Positions 52,564 through 61,736 of a stretch of DNA of 64,000 nucleotides are shown here, one piece after another (positions within the stretch are counted from its first letter, which is position 1; every line of letters starts with the position of its first letter). The notes under the pieces were generated by a model, which did not search any database, had not been told where the DNA came from, and was given only the letters and a program-made list of their open reading frames with translations. This stretch comes from Arundinibacter roseus (GTDB taxonomy: Bacteria; Bacteroidota; Bacteroidia; Cytophagales; Spirosomataceae): positions 186,001 to 250,000 of the forward strand of contig NZ_SMJU01000007.1 of assembly GCF_004348825.1 (NCBI RefSeq). The letters are read 5' to 3'. The position numbers and the translations under genes were made by a program.

Positions 52564-53646
52564 CTAGCTGCGAGTCAGCATCGGAGTTCTGACGTGTAAA
52601 GTTAACCATTCCTGAAAACGCCCGGTGTCAGATCCGAAATCTACTTCCATAGCGATATATCCAAAGCGGTGCATCAGGTTTAGATTTTGGGTCAAAGGTC
52701 GCAATTTGACCAAATCTTTTTCAGTCGTAACGATCAATTCTTCATTTTTAACACTTTTTAATACGGTTAGTACGTCACTTTCTGTAAACAGATGGTGATC
52801 CGGGAAAAGTTTGATGCCGTTTACTAAATAATTCTCCTGTAAATAGTGCAGCAAAGGCTCAGGTTGGGCAATGCCGGTCAACACAAAAAGTCCGCCGGGT
52901 TGAACAATATGTTCGTCGAATCTGCGAATGGAAGCGTAGCGAATACTTGAAAAAAAACAAGGTGTGCCCGACCTGATATACCGGCCCACAGCAGTTTCAA
53001 TTTCAATCCGTTTGCCTGGGCTTAAATCGGCCGGGCACTTCGTGCAAATTACCGCATCTGCCCGCCCTGCACCTTGCCTGCTTTCGCGGAGTCGTCCGCC
53101 CGGAAAAGGCTCATCCTCGTAAAAAGGACGATTAAAATCATTCAGTAACAAGTACAGATCGGCCTTTAATCGACGATGCTGAAAGGCATCATCCAGCAGA
53201 AGCAAGTTATGCTTTGGCCACTGCTGAGCTAGAATTTGCGCACCTTTAACCCGATCTTCGCAAACAGCCACGTGACAATTTTTACCAAATTTTTCATAAT
53301 ATTGCAGCGGTTCATCCCCCACCTCCCGGGCGGTTGACTGTGAAGAAGCCTGCCGAAACCCCCGGGTCTCACGGCCATAGCCCCTGCTCAACGTCACTAG
53401 CTGAAACTCCCTTGCAAAACTTCGAATCAAATACTCGATCATAGGTGTTTTTCCGGTACCTCCAACGGTCAAATTTCCTACCACGACTGTAAATTGTTTG
53501 GCGGTAAAAGAACGGAGTAATCCAGTATCATAAAGTAAGTTACGGACAGAAGTAACCAGTGAATAGAGCCAGGTCAGTGGCTTCCAGGCCAATTTTATCA
53601 GGCTTTGTTTTATAAATTTCAGACCGAATAACCTGTTTTTTTTCAT
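52564..53646 (-). CDS. lpxK: Tetraacyldisaccharide 4'-kinase
   Basis: A 360-residue inner-membrane kinase that phosphorylates the lipid A precursor. A short N-terminal hydrophobic segment is followed by the Walker A motif VGNLTVGGTGKTPM near residue 56, the LLDDAFQHRRL motif and GRLRESRQGAGRAD. The ATG at 53646 is used; the ATG at 53679 adds 11 residues and would leave only 5 bp to the divergent gene. Family members usually have 330-350 residues. Confidence 0.93.
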   Translation of the reverse strand: MKKNRLFGLKFIKQSLIKLAWKPLTWLYSLVTSVRNLLYDTGLLRSFTAKQFTVVVGNLTVGGTGKTPMIEYLIRSFAREFQLVTLSRGYGRETRGFRQASSQSTAREVGDEPLQYYEKFGKNCHVAVCEDRVKGAQILAQQWPKHNLLLLDDAFQHRRLKADLYLLLNDFNRPFYEDEPFPGGRLRESRQGAGRADAVICTKCPADLSPGKRIEIETAVGRYIRSGTPCFFSSIRYASIRRFDEHIVQPGGLFVLTGIAQPEPLLHYLQENYLVNGIKLFPDHHLFTESDVLTVLKSVKNEELIVTTEKDLVKLRPLTQNLNLMHRFGYIAMEVDFGSDTGRFQEWLTLHVRTPMLTRS

Positions 53647-53684
53647 ATACTTGAAGTCCAATTTACTTCTGACGCCCATTTTTC

Positions 53685-54788
53685 ATGCCATTAACTATTC
53701 AATATCAACCCCTTTTCCTTAGGTTCAAATTTGATGCGGGAACGTCCCGCGGGGTACTTACCCAAAAAACATCCTGGCTATTAAAAATTACCGATCCTGA
53801 GCAGCCCGGCGTAGCAGGTTATGGCGAATGTGCTCCGCTTTCGGGGTTGAGCGTAGACGACATTCCCGATTTTGAGGCAAAGTTACGAGAGATTTGCAGG
53901 CTTTTTAACAGCCTTGATTTAGAGGTTTTTCCGTTTAATCTTCCCATAATTTTACAACAGGTTATTCCAAACCAATTCCCATCCATTCGGTTTGGCATTG
54001 AAATGGCGCTGCTTGATTTCATGAACGGTGGCTCATGCTTGGTGTTCAAAAATGAATTCAGCACAGCAGGTAAAGGATTGCCTATCAACGGGTTGATATG
54101 GATGGGAACGGAAGAGTTCATGAATAAACAGATCGAAGAAAAGCTAAAACAGGGCTACACTACGCTGAAAATGAAAGTTGGCGCACTTGACTTTGAGCAG
54201 GAATGTCGTATTCTGCAAGCAATTCGTTCTGAATTTTCGGCACAGACAATTGGTCTGCGCGTGGACGCTAATGGGGCTTTTACTCCCGAAAATGCCCGGG
54301 AAAAATTGGATCGTCTTGCGCAATTTGACCTTCATTCTATCGAACAACCCATTGCTGCCGGCCAAACGGATTGCATGGCCGAGCTTTGCACATCTTCGCC
54401 TGTACCCATTGCCCTTGACGAAGAACTGATTGGCAAGATGGACTACATGCAAAAATTCGCCCTTCTTAAAAAAACAACTCCCCCATTTATCATCCTCAAA
54501 CCCACGTTGTTAGGGGGCTTTCAACAATGTCGTGAATGGATCGAAATTGCACAACGGCTTTCGATTGGATGGTGGATTACGTCGGCACTAGAAGCCAATA
54601 TCGGCCTGAATGCCATTGCGCAGTTTACGGGTCAATATGCATCCGATCTGCCGCAAGGGCTCGGCACCGGACAATTGTACGAAACCAATATTGATTCCCC
54701 GCTCCGTATCAGAAAAGGTTATTTGTTCAGTGAGCCTTCCGAAAGCTGGGAATTGTCAGTTTTGGATAATTCCTGGCTGGTTCCCTGA
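53685..54788 (+). CDS. menC: Enolase-superfamily enzyme, o-succinylbenzoate synthase-like
   Basis: A 367-residue muconate-lactonizing-type enolase protein. The catalytic lysines are KMKVG and IILKPTLLGG. The metal ligands are in LRVDANGAF, SIEQPI and IALDEEL. It best fits MenC, which dehydrates SHCHC to o-succinylbenzoate in menaquinone synthesis, and Bacteroidota use menaquinone. A dipeptide epimerase is the main alternative, since no other men gene lies in the window. It is divergent from lpxK. Confidence 0.75.
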   Translation: MPLTIQYQPLFLRFKFDAGTSRGVLTQKTSWLLKITDPEQPGVAGYGECAPLSGLSVDDIPDFEAKLREICRLFNSLDLEVFPFNLPIILQQVIPNQFPSIRFGIEMALLDFMNGGSCLVFKNEFSTAGKGLPINGLIWMGTEEFMNKQIEEKLKQGYTTLKMKVGALDFEQECRILQAIRSEFSAQTIGLRVDANGAFTPENAREKLDRLAQFDLHSIEQPIAAGQTDCMAELCTSSPVPIALDEELIGKMDYMQKFALLKKTTPPFIILKPTLLGGFQQCREWIEIAQRLSIGWWITSALEANIGLNAIAQFTGQYASDLPQGLGTGQLYETNIDSPLRIRKGYLFSEPSESWELSVLDNSWLVP

Positions 54789-54792
54789 ATGT

Positions 54793-55707
54793 TTATACCC
54801 AGTTAATTCCCTTTTTAAGAAGCGCCAACGTTCGGGCTTCGGCAGTATTGGCTTCCGGCTGATAGTCGTAGGCCCACTCAGCCCGGGGTGGCAGACTCAT
54901 CAAAATAGACTCGGTTCTGCCGTTGGTTTCCAGACCGAATTTCGTTCCCCGATCCCATACCAAATTGAATTCAACATACCGTCCACGCCGCAAATACTGC
55001 CATTCTTTTTCCTGGGCTGTATAGGGCTCCTCGCGATGCAGGTACATAAAATGAGTATAAACCGGTGCAAAGGTTTTGCCTACATCTTTGACGAAAGCAA
55101 ATAATTGTCCTTTTGTAAGTCCCTGCCCTTTGCCGGGTTGATCCGGTTTGAGGTAATCAAAGAAAATTCCGCCAATGCCACGTGTCTCATCGCGATGCTG
55201 AATATAAAAATAGTCGTCGGCCCACTGTTTGAAGTCCGGATAAAAACCAGCGTGATGCCTGTCGCAAACTTCTTTCAGACACTGATGAAAATAGCGTGCA
55301 TCCTCTTCAACCACAAAATGAGGCGTCAGGTCAATACCGCCACCAAACCAGCAATCGCCGTTACTTAATTCAAAATAACGTACATTCATGTGAATAATGG
55401 GAACTTTTGGCGATATCGGGTGCATCACAATGGAAACCCCTGTGGCTAAAAATTGCATCGGCTGATCATCCGCAATCCCCATTTGGGCTTTCAGCCGGAC
55501 ATGCAGCTCACCCTGTACTGACGAGAAATTGACACCTCCTTTTTCAAGGACATTGCCGTTCTGAATCACCCGGGTACGACCCCCTCCTCCCGAATGATGT
55601 ACCCACTGATCTTCCTGAAAAAGGGCTTTCCCGTCCGCAATTTCAATTTCTGAGCAGATAGAATCCTGTAATTCTTTAAAAAATGAAACTATTTCTGTAC
55701 TTTCCAT
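54793..55707 (-). CDS. hemF: Oxygen-dependent coproporphyrinogen III oxidase
   Basis: A 304-residue enzyme that decarboxylates coproporphyrinogen III to protoporphyrinogen IX with oxygen. Family signatures are WVHHSGGGGRTRVI, ISPKVPIIHMNVRYFEL, WFGGGIDLTPHF and RRGRYVEFNLVWDRGTKFGL. The ATG at 55705-55707 gives the usual start; an upstream ATG would add 11 residues. It converges on the menC-like gene with a 4-bp gap. It implies aerobic haem synthesis. Confidence 0.95.
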   Translation of the reverse strand: MESTEIVSFFKELQDSICSEIEIADGKALFQEDQWVHHSGGGGRTRVIQNGNVLEKGGVNFSSVQGELHVRLKAQMGIADDQPMQFLATGVSIVMHPISPKVPIIHMNVRYFELSNGDCWFGGGIDLTPHFVVEEDARYFHQCLKEVCDRHHAGFYPDFKQWADDYFYIQHRDETRGIGGIFFDYLKPDQPGKGQGLTKGQLFAFVKDVGKTFAPVYTHFMYLHREEPYTAQEKEWQYLRRGRYVEFNLVWDRGTKFGLETNGRTESILMSLPPRAEWAYDYQPEANTAEARTLALLKKGINWV

Positions 55708-55838
55708 AGAGTAATTTGTAAAAAAATATGGCATCTGCATTTACATACTATGCAATACCAGGTATAAATTAATTTTATGTATTTTGACTCGAACATTCAA
55801 AAACACTAATACGTTATATACGTCAGATTGCTCTGTTC

Positions 55839-58079
55839 ATGCAACCCAAAAACCCACGATCTATTATTTGTGACATGATGAATTCCCAATTAATACATGC
55901 CATATGTACGCAGTTTGCCAATGCATTTGATTCCAAAAATACCACTATCAACGAAAATTATGATGCGCTTCATTCGGTCAAATATGAGGACAAAGATCTG
56001 CCGATTTTTATAAATGACCTTATTGCCAAAGCCCGGGAATACGATTTAACCCTGATTAGCAGCCACATAACCGCCGGAAACCTCACGGAATTGATTCAGG
56101 AGTCTGCTTTTCCGATTCTATTTTTTGAGAAAGAAAATGGACATTTTATCCCGGTTCTGGCTGGAAGAAATCATACAGGGGAGGTAATTAACTATATTTT
56201 CAGGAGTGATAGCGTAGAATCCGACGCACCGATAGTCCCAAAAAATCCTTTTACCTGGGAAGAATCGTCGGATTTAGATAAAAATGGCAAGGCACTTTAT
56301 ATTACAGCCTTTCCGATGGAGTCGCTCGTCAGTCAGGCCGATTATGCCAAAGAAAAACAGCTGACACCCGTTCAGCGATTTTTCAGATTACTCGGAAATG
56401 AGAAAAAAGACATAGGGTATATTTACCTCTATGCCATCGTTATTGGACTCATAACGCTCTCACTTCCTCTTGGTATACAGGCTATTATAAATCTAATTTC
56501 AGGTGGAATGGTGTTTAGCTCGGTCTATCTGCTGCTTTTTGTGGTGATTGGCGGAGTGCTCGCTTCCGGCATTATGCAAATCATTCAATTTACTTTGGTA
56601 GAAACGATTCAACAGCGAATTTTTGCCAAAGCGGCCTTTGAATTTACCTATCGGATTCCGCGTGTAAAAGCAGAATCGTTGTTGGGTTACTATCCACCTG
56701 AACTGATGAACCGGTTTTTTGACATCATCACCGTTCAAAAATCTTTACCCAAAATCCTGATTGATATCACCGGCGCAATCCTGCAAATCGTGTTGGGTAT
56801 CATGCTTCTTTCTTTTTACCATCCGTTTTTTATCGCTTTCGGATTTTTTACGATCCTGATTGTGTCCATTATTATTTATGTAAATGGCCCCAAAGGACTG
56901 CAAACGAGTTTGGTAGAATCGAAATACAAGTACAAAGTAGCTCAATGGCTGGAAGACATTGCCCGTTCTCTATACACGTTTAAACTAGCAGGTTCGGCCA
57001 ATTTGCCCATGGACAAAATGGACGGATTAGTGAACAACTACCTGGTTTACAGAAAAAAACATTTTAAAATCCTGAAAATATTTTTCTGGAATGCCGTTGC
57101 CTTCAAAACAATGGTAATTGGCGGATTGCTTATCTTGGGTACCGTGCTAGTAGTGGATCGGCAAATTTCGCTGGGTCAGTTTGTAGCTACTGAAATTATT
57201 ATTGTTCTCCTGACAAACTCTGTTGAGAAACTGATCCAAAGCATTGATACAATTTTTGACGCGCTTACTGCCGTTGAAAAACTTGGAAATGTAACGGACA
57301 TGCCGCTTGAACGAGAGCATGGCTTCCGTTTTACTCCCAACCAATCTACCAAGGGCCTGTATGTGGATGTTACGAAGTTACACTATGGATACAAAGACAA
57401 AAATTCCAGTGCGCTTAAAAACATTTCGTTCTCGATCAAACCGGGTGAATCCATGTGTGTGACTGGTACCAATGGTTCGGGAAAGAATACGCTCCTTCGG
57501 GTTTTGTCAGGTTTACTTACTGACTATCAGGGAGGTATAAGCTACAATGGAATTTCGCTGCGCGATCTGAATGTAGTAAGCCTGCGCTCCTACATCGAAC
57601 AGAATATTTCGACGGATGATATTTTTGAAGGCTCTATTCTGGAAAATATCACGATGGGTCGGCACGAAATAAGCCTGGCAGATCTGGATTGGGCACTGGG
57701 CTTGTTGAATCTTAACGAAGAAATCAGTCAACTTCCCGATGGACTTAGTACGCAAATGTTGCCCGGCAGACGGCGGTTTTCAGAAAGCTTTTTACTCAAA
57801 ATAACCCTGGCGCGTTGCTTCATTACCAAACCTAAACTACTGATGATCAACGATGTTTTTCATTCATTGGAAGTCAAGGAAAGGCAACGACTCATCCAAA
57901 CCCTGACACAAGAGGAAAATCCCTGGTCGTTGATTCTGATTTCAAACGATCTGTATTTCATGAAATCATGTACCAAAGTGCTCGTGATGCACGAAGGACA
58001 GGTTACGATTCATGGGGCGTATGAGGATATTAAGAATTCGCCTGAATTTTTATTTCAATTTGAAAATTTGCTTTCCTGA
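55839..58079 (+). CDS. Type I secretion-like ABC transporter with degenerate ATPase domain
   Basis: A 746-residue protein. Residues 1-165 resemble the N-terminal domain of T1SS exporters but lack the cysteine protease motif. Five or six membrane helices follow (about 195-460), then an ABC domain. Its motifs are altered: Walker A GTNGSGKNT (543-551, Ser to Asn), signature FSESF (647-651) instead of LSGGQ, Walker B LMIND (668-672) with Asp to Asn and Glu to Asp, and the H-loop ends in Asn703 instead of His. The Walker A lysine remains. It is followed 57 bp later by hlyD and tolC genes. It may bind but barely hydrolyse ATP, or pair with another protein. Confidence 0.82.
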   Translation: MQPKNPRSIICDMMNSQLIHAICTQFANAFDSKNTTINENYDALHSVKYEDKDLPIFINDLIAKAREYDLTLISSHITAGNLTELIQESAFPILFFEKENGHFIPVLAGRNHTGEVINYIFRSDSVESDAPIVPKNPFTWEESSDLDKNGKALYITAFPMESLVSQADYAKEKQLTPVQRFFRLLGNEKKDIGYIYLYAIVIGLITLSLPLGIQAIINLISGGMVFSSVYLLLFVVIGGVLASGIMQIIQFTLVETIQQRIFAKAAFEFTYRIPRVKAESLLGYYPPELMNRFFDIITVQKSLPKILIDITGAILQIVLGIMLLSFYHPFFIAFGFFTILIVSIIIYVNGPKGLQTSLVESKYKYKVAQWLEDIARSLYTFKLAGSANLPMDKMDGLVNNYLVYRKKHFKILKIFFWNAVAFKTMVIGGLLILGTVLVVDRQISLGQFVATEIIIVLLTNSVEKLIQSIDTIFDALTAVEKLGNVTDMPLEREHGFRFTPNQSTKGLYVDVTKLHYGYKDKNSSALKNISFSIKPGESMCVTGTNGSGKNTLLRVLSGLLTDYQGGISYNGISLRDLNVVSLRSYIEQNISTDDIFEGSILENITMGRHEISLADLDWALGLLNLNEEISQLPDGLSTQMLPGRRRFSESFLLKITLARCFITKPKLLMINDVFHSLEVKERQRLIQTLTQEENPWSLILISNDLYFMKSCTKVLVMHEGQVTIHGAYEDIKNSPEFLFQFENLLS

Positions 58080-58136
58080 GCATCCTTATTTTACTGAACA
58101 TTCGTTAAAAATACACTTGACAAGGTTTAACAAAAC

Positions 58137-59507
58137 ATGCTTAATATATCAAAAATACGGGTAAACGACGAAGTGCTTGACAAGTATAGATTACACGCCC
58201 TCAGCACGCTATCATCGCCAAAGACCGCACGAACATTTGCCAAATGGATTCAGGGAATAGTTCTGGCCCTTATCCTTATTTTATTTTTACCCTGGCAGCA
58301 AAACATTTCCGGTACGGGCTCAGTCACCGCACTGGATCCGGAAGGCCGCCCGCAGACGATTCAGAATATCATTGGCGGCAGAATCGAAAAATGGTATGTG
58401 CAGGAAGGTGCTTTTGTAGAAGAAGGAGATACGTTGCTTGTAATTTCTGAGGTAAAAGACGAGTATTTTGACCCGGAAATTCTTAAACGCTATCAAGAGC
58501 AAATTCAGGCAAAGCGGGAGGCAATTGAGGGTTATAAACTTAAAATTAACGCCTTGAATCAACAATTGACAGCTCTACGCACCGGCCTGGATTTTAGCCT
58601 ACAAAAAATGCGCAACAAGATAACACAGTCGCGCATGAAGGTGGTAAGTGACAGTACGGATCTTCTGGCGTTTCAGAAAAACTATGAGATCACACAAAGC
58701 CGGTTGGCACGCTACGAAGATGGTTTTAAAGATGGCTTATTTTCGCTTACAGACCTGGAATCCAGACGTTTGAAAATTCAGGAAGAAGCTGCGAAGTTAA
58801 TTTCCCAACAAAATAAACTGGATATTTCCAGACAGGAATTTATCAATGCCCGTATTGAGCTCAACTCGATTACGGCCGATTATCAGGACAAAATTGCCAA
58901 AGCAAACTCGGATCGCAGTTCGGCGCTATCCAGCCTGGCCGATGGCGAATCTGAACTTTCCAAACTGATCAATAAATACGCAAGTATTGAAGTCCGGCAG
59001 GGCAATTACGTGGTTCGCGCACCTCAGTCGGGTTTTCTGGTCAAGGCTATGAAAGCCGGTATTGGCGAAACAATCAAAGAAGGGGAATCTGTTGCGACGC
59101 TGCAACCCGACAATTCGCAGATTGCGGTGGAAGTATATGTAAATCCGATGGATGTAGCATTGGTTTCACCCGGACGGGAAGTACGACTCGAATTTGACGG
59201 TTGGCCAGCGCTCCAATTTGCCGGATGGCCCGGTGTTTCGGTCGGTACTTTTGGCGGAACGGTGTCGGTTATTGACCAGGTAAATTCGGCAAATGGCAAA
59301 TTCCGTTTATTGGTTGTGCCCAAAAAAGGAGAAGAATGGCCCGCTGCGATTCGGCAGGGCTCCGGCGTATATGGCTGGGTCATGCTGTCTGATGTGCCCG
59401 TTTGGTACGAAATCTGGCGGCAGTTGAACGGCTTCCCTCCTAATTTGAATGAAAGCGAAATTGAAAAATTAACGACAAAATCATCTGCTGACGGAGCAAA
59501 AAAATAG
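58137..59507 (+). CDS. HlyD-family membrane fusion protein
   Basis: A 456-residue adaptor. A cytosolic N-terminus leads into one membrane helix (IVLALILILFLPW, residues about 40-53). A lipoyl-like half-motif (TIQNIIGGRIEKWYVQEGAFVEEGD), two coiled-coil arms (about residues 125-280), the second half-motif (YVVRAPQSGFLVKAMKAGIGETIKEGE) and a beta-barrel follow. It should link the inner-membrane ABC protein to TolC. It lies between the ABC and TolC genes, 57 bp and 30 bp from them. The substrate is unknown. Confidence 0.88.
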   Translation: MLNISKIRVNDEVLDKYRLHALSTLSSPKTARTFAKWIQGIVLALILILFLPWQQNISGTGSVTALDPEGRPQTIQNIIGGRIEKWYVQEGAFVEEGDTLLVISEVKDEYFDPEILKRYQEQIQAKREAIEGYKLKINALNQQLTALRTGLDFSLQKMRNKITQSRMKVVSDSTDLLAFQKNYEITQSRLARYEDGFKDGLFSLTDLESRRLKIQEEAAKLISQQNKLDISRQEFINARIELNSITADYQDKIAKANSDRSSALSSLADGESELSKLINKYASIEVRQGNYVVRAPQSGFLVKAMKAGIGETIKEGESVATLQPDNSQIAVEVYVNPMDVALVSPGREVRLEFDGWPALQFAGWPGVSVGTFGGTVSVIDQVNSANGKFRLLVVPKKGEEWPAAIRQGSGVYGWVMLSDVPVWYEIWRQLNGFPPNLNESEIEKLTTKSSADGAKK

Positions 59508-59537
59508 CTTTCCAGATAGATGTACAGCATAAAACCC

Positions 59538-60953
59538 ATGAAACTTTCCTATCTGTTTGTACTTATTTTAAGTTCTTTTTCAGCTATTGCTCAGGATTCG
59601 CTGCTATTTACCTATCGGGATTTTTATGAGCAACTCCTGGCCAATCATCCCGTCATCAAGCAAAGCGAGCTGATTCCGGAGTCGGCTCGTCAGGATCTCA
59701 TGATGGCAAGAGGTGGCTTTGATCCAAAGCTTGAAGGGACCTTTAACCGGAAAGTATACCAATCCAAAGAGTATTTCAACCGCAGTGACTTTTTTCTGAA
59801 AGTTCCGGTATGGGTTGGTGGCGCCGACCTCAAACTTGGTTACGATCGAAACGTAGGAGAAACACTAAGTGATGATATTCGGACAGGTCCCGAAGGTATT
59901 ACGTATCTGGGACTTACTGTACCGATTGGGCAGGGTTTTTTGATTGATTCCCGCCGGGCGACCCTACGACAAGCCCAGGTTTTTCAGGAAATTGCGGATG
60001 CAGAACGCGTAGGAATGATCAACAAAATCATCCTTAGTTCTGCCAAAGATTACTGGAACTGGTACTTTGCTTATCAGCAATATCAATTGGCAACAGAATT
60101 TTATACACTCGCTCAGATTCGGTATGAGGCATTAAGTCAGCGGGTAAATCTGGGTGAAGCGGCGGTAATTGATACCGTGGAAGCCCTCGTAACCTTACAG
60201 GATCGGGAAGTGGCACTGTCACAGGCTACGCTTGACGTCCGAAATGCCCGGCTGCTATTGTCTAACCACCTGTGGTCGCGGGAACAGGTACCTCTGGAAC
60301 TCCCGGAAAACGCAATTCCACAACCTGCTATGGGTCTGGTTCTTGGCCCTGAGCGACTGAACGATCTGCTGCGACTGGCACGGGAATCGCATCCGGATAT
60401 TCTGAAATTGAATTTCAAACAGCAGCAACTACAAATAGATGAACGACTTGGCCGGGAAATGCTGAAACCGGTGGTAAATCTGGAAACGGCGGCGCTATAC
60501 AAAGGAATTACACTTAATGGGCAAGAGACTCAAACAGGGTTTTCCAGTTTTAATAATAATTATAAACTAATTATTGATGTGTATTTCCCCCTGTTTCTAA
60601 GAAAAGAACGGGGAAAGCTGCAACAAATCCGGATTAAGCAATTGCAAAATACCCTGGAACAGCAACAGCTGCAACGCGAAATTTCCAACGAAATCAACGC
60701 AGCATTTAATGATGTCAAGACGTTGGAAAATCAGATTCGTATTCAGACAGCTTCAATTCAAAATCAGGAATTACTACTGAAAGCCGAAGTTCAGAAATTT
60801 GAATTGGGCGAAAGTTCACTGTTTCTGGTCAATGCCCGTGAATCTAAATTGAATGAGTTAAAAATAAAGGTAGAATCGCTGCGATCAAAATATGAAAAAG
60901 CGCTTTCCACATTGCTTTTCGCCGCTGGCTTAGGCTCGTGGAACAACGAGTAA
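59538..60953 (+). CDS. TolC-family outer-membrane efflux protein
   Basis: A 471-residue protein with a signal peptide (LSYLFVLILSSFSAIAQ). Helical hairpins repeat in two halves (NARLLLSNHLWSREQVP; LQREISNEINAAFNDVKTLENQIRIQ) as in TolC channels. The ATG at 59538 is used; the ATG at 59520 adds six residues before the leader and is possible. With the preceding ABC and HlyD proteins it makes a complete trans-envelope path. No terminator was clear; the next gene is convergent. Confidence 0.88.
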   Translation: MKLSYLFVLILSSFSAIAQDSLLFTYRDFYEQLLANHPVIKQSELIPESARQDLMMARGGFDPKLEGTFNRKVYQSKEYFNRSDFFLKVPVWVGGADLKLGYDRNVGETLSDDIRTGPEGITYLGLTVPIGQGFLIDSRRATLRQAQVFQEIADAERVGMINKIILSSAKDYWNWYFAYQQYQLATEFYTLAQIRYEALSQRVNLGEAAVIDTVEALVTLQDREVALSQATLDVRNARLLLSNHLWSREQVPLELPENAIPQPAMGLVLGPERLNDLLRLARESHPDILKLNFKQQQLQIDERLGREMLKPVVNLETAALYKGITLNGQETQTGFSSFNNNYKLIIDVYFPLFLRKERGKLQQIRIKQLQNTLEQQQLQREISNEINAAFNDVKTLENQIRIQTASIQNQELLLKAEVQKFELGESSLFLVNARESKLNELKIKVESLRSKYEKALSTLLFAAGLGSWNNE

Positions 60954-60999
60954 CTGGACTTGGTAATGCTTAAACAACTAATTATCTGATTCCTGGCAT

Positions 61000-61641
61000 T
61001 CAGTTGTGCGAATAGTATTGCAAAAAGGTATGTAATTTTTCAAAGGAAATTTGTGTAGGCTGGTCGGTATAATTATCGGCCAGTTCTTTTTTATAAAAAT
61101 CATAAAGCTTTTCAAAACGAGGATTTTGGGCCAATCGAGCGGCAATCAGCCCTTTAAAAGCCCGGTGAGTCGCATTTGCTACGTAAGCACACCGTTGTTC
61201 GGGAAAATCATTTAAAATAGAATCCAGCTCAGACAAAGTACCGACCAGCTCAAAAAATGCAAATCCTTTTTCTACAAAAAAAGTGGTAATATCTGCACAG
61301 GCAGCATCAAAGTCTGATTGATTTTTAAGTTTATAGTGAAAATAAGTGCGCTGCCTGAAGCGACCAATTGTGGTAAGCAACGTGTTTGCATCAGGCCGAA
61401 AATCGAGTCGATTGGTCAAAAATTGCTGAGCGATCTGCTCCACAGTTTCAAATCGATTTCCAAAAAACACATCGACCCAAAGGGCCTCCTGATACGGACT
61501 AAAAGAAAAAATAACGTTATCGAACCCCGACACAGTTGATCTTCTAAACTGAGCGGGCGTCGGATAAAAAGGAAAATTGTGACTGGTAAAAAAGTCCTCC
61601 AAGCTTGTAAAAAGCTTCTTTTCAAAAGAAGAAAGATCCAT
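61000..61641 (-). CDS. Hypothetical protein
   Basis: A 213-residue soluble, mixed alpha/beta protein of no recognised family (MDLSSFEKKLFTSLEDFF..., ending FLQYYSHN). There is no signal peptide or membrane helix. It is rich in Phe and Tyr, with a few conserved-looking patches (SPYQEALWVDVFFGNRFE, RQRTYFHYKLKNQ). It is divergent from the TonB receptor and converges on the secretion operon, so it is probably not part of it. Function unknown. Confidence 0.6.
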   Translation of the reverse strand: MDLSSFEKKLFTSLEDFFTSHNFPFYPTPAQFRRSTVSGFDNVIFSFSPYQEALWVDVFFGNRFETVEQIAQQFLTNRLDFRPDANTLLTTIGRFRQRTYFHYKLKNQSDFDAACADITTFFVEKGFAFFELVGTLSELDSILNDFPEQRCAYVANATHRAFKGLIAARLAQNPRFEKLYDFYKKELADNYTDQPTQISFEKLHTFLQYYSHN

Positions 61642-61690
61642 TCCGTAGGTTTTAATTCATAACAGTATCCAACCGAATTAGTTTAGGGTC

Positions 61691-61698
61691 TACCTTTG
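61691..61698 (+). promoter_or_regulatory. Putative -7 element of the TonB-dependent receptor gene
   Basis: TACCTTTG matches TAnnTTTG exactly and lies 38 bp before the ATG at 61737. No -33 element could be assigned. Confidence 0.5.
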
Positions 61699-61736
61699 TA
61701 ACACATCTACCAGTGGATTTATACTCTTTACTTCGA

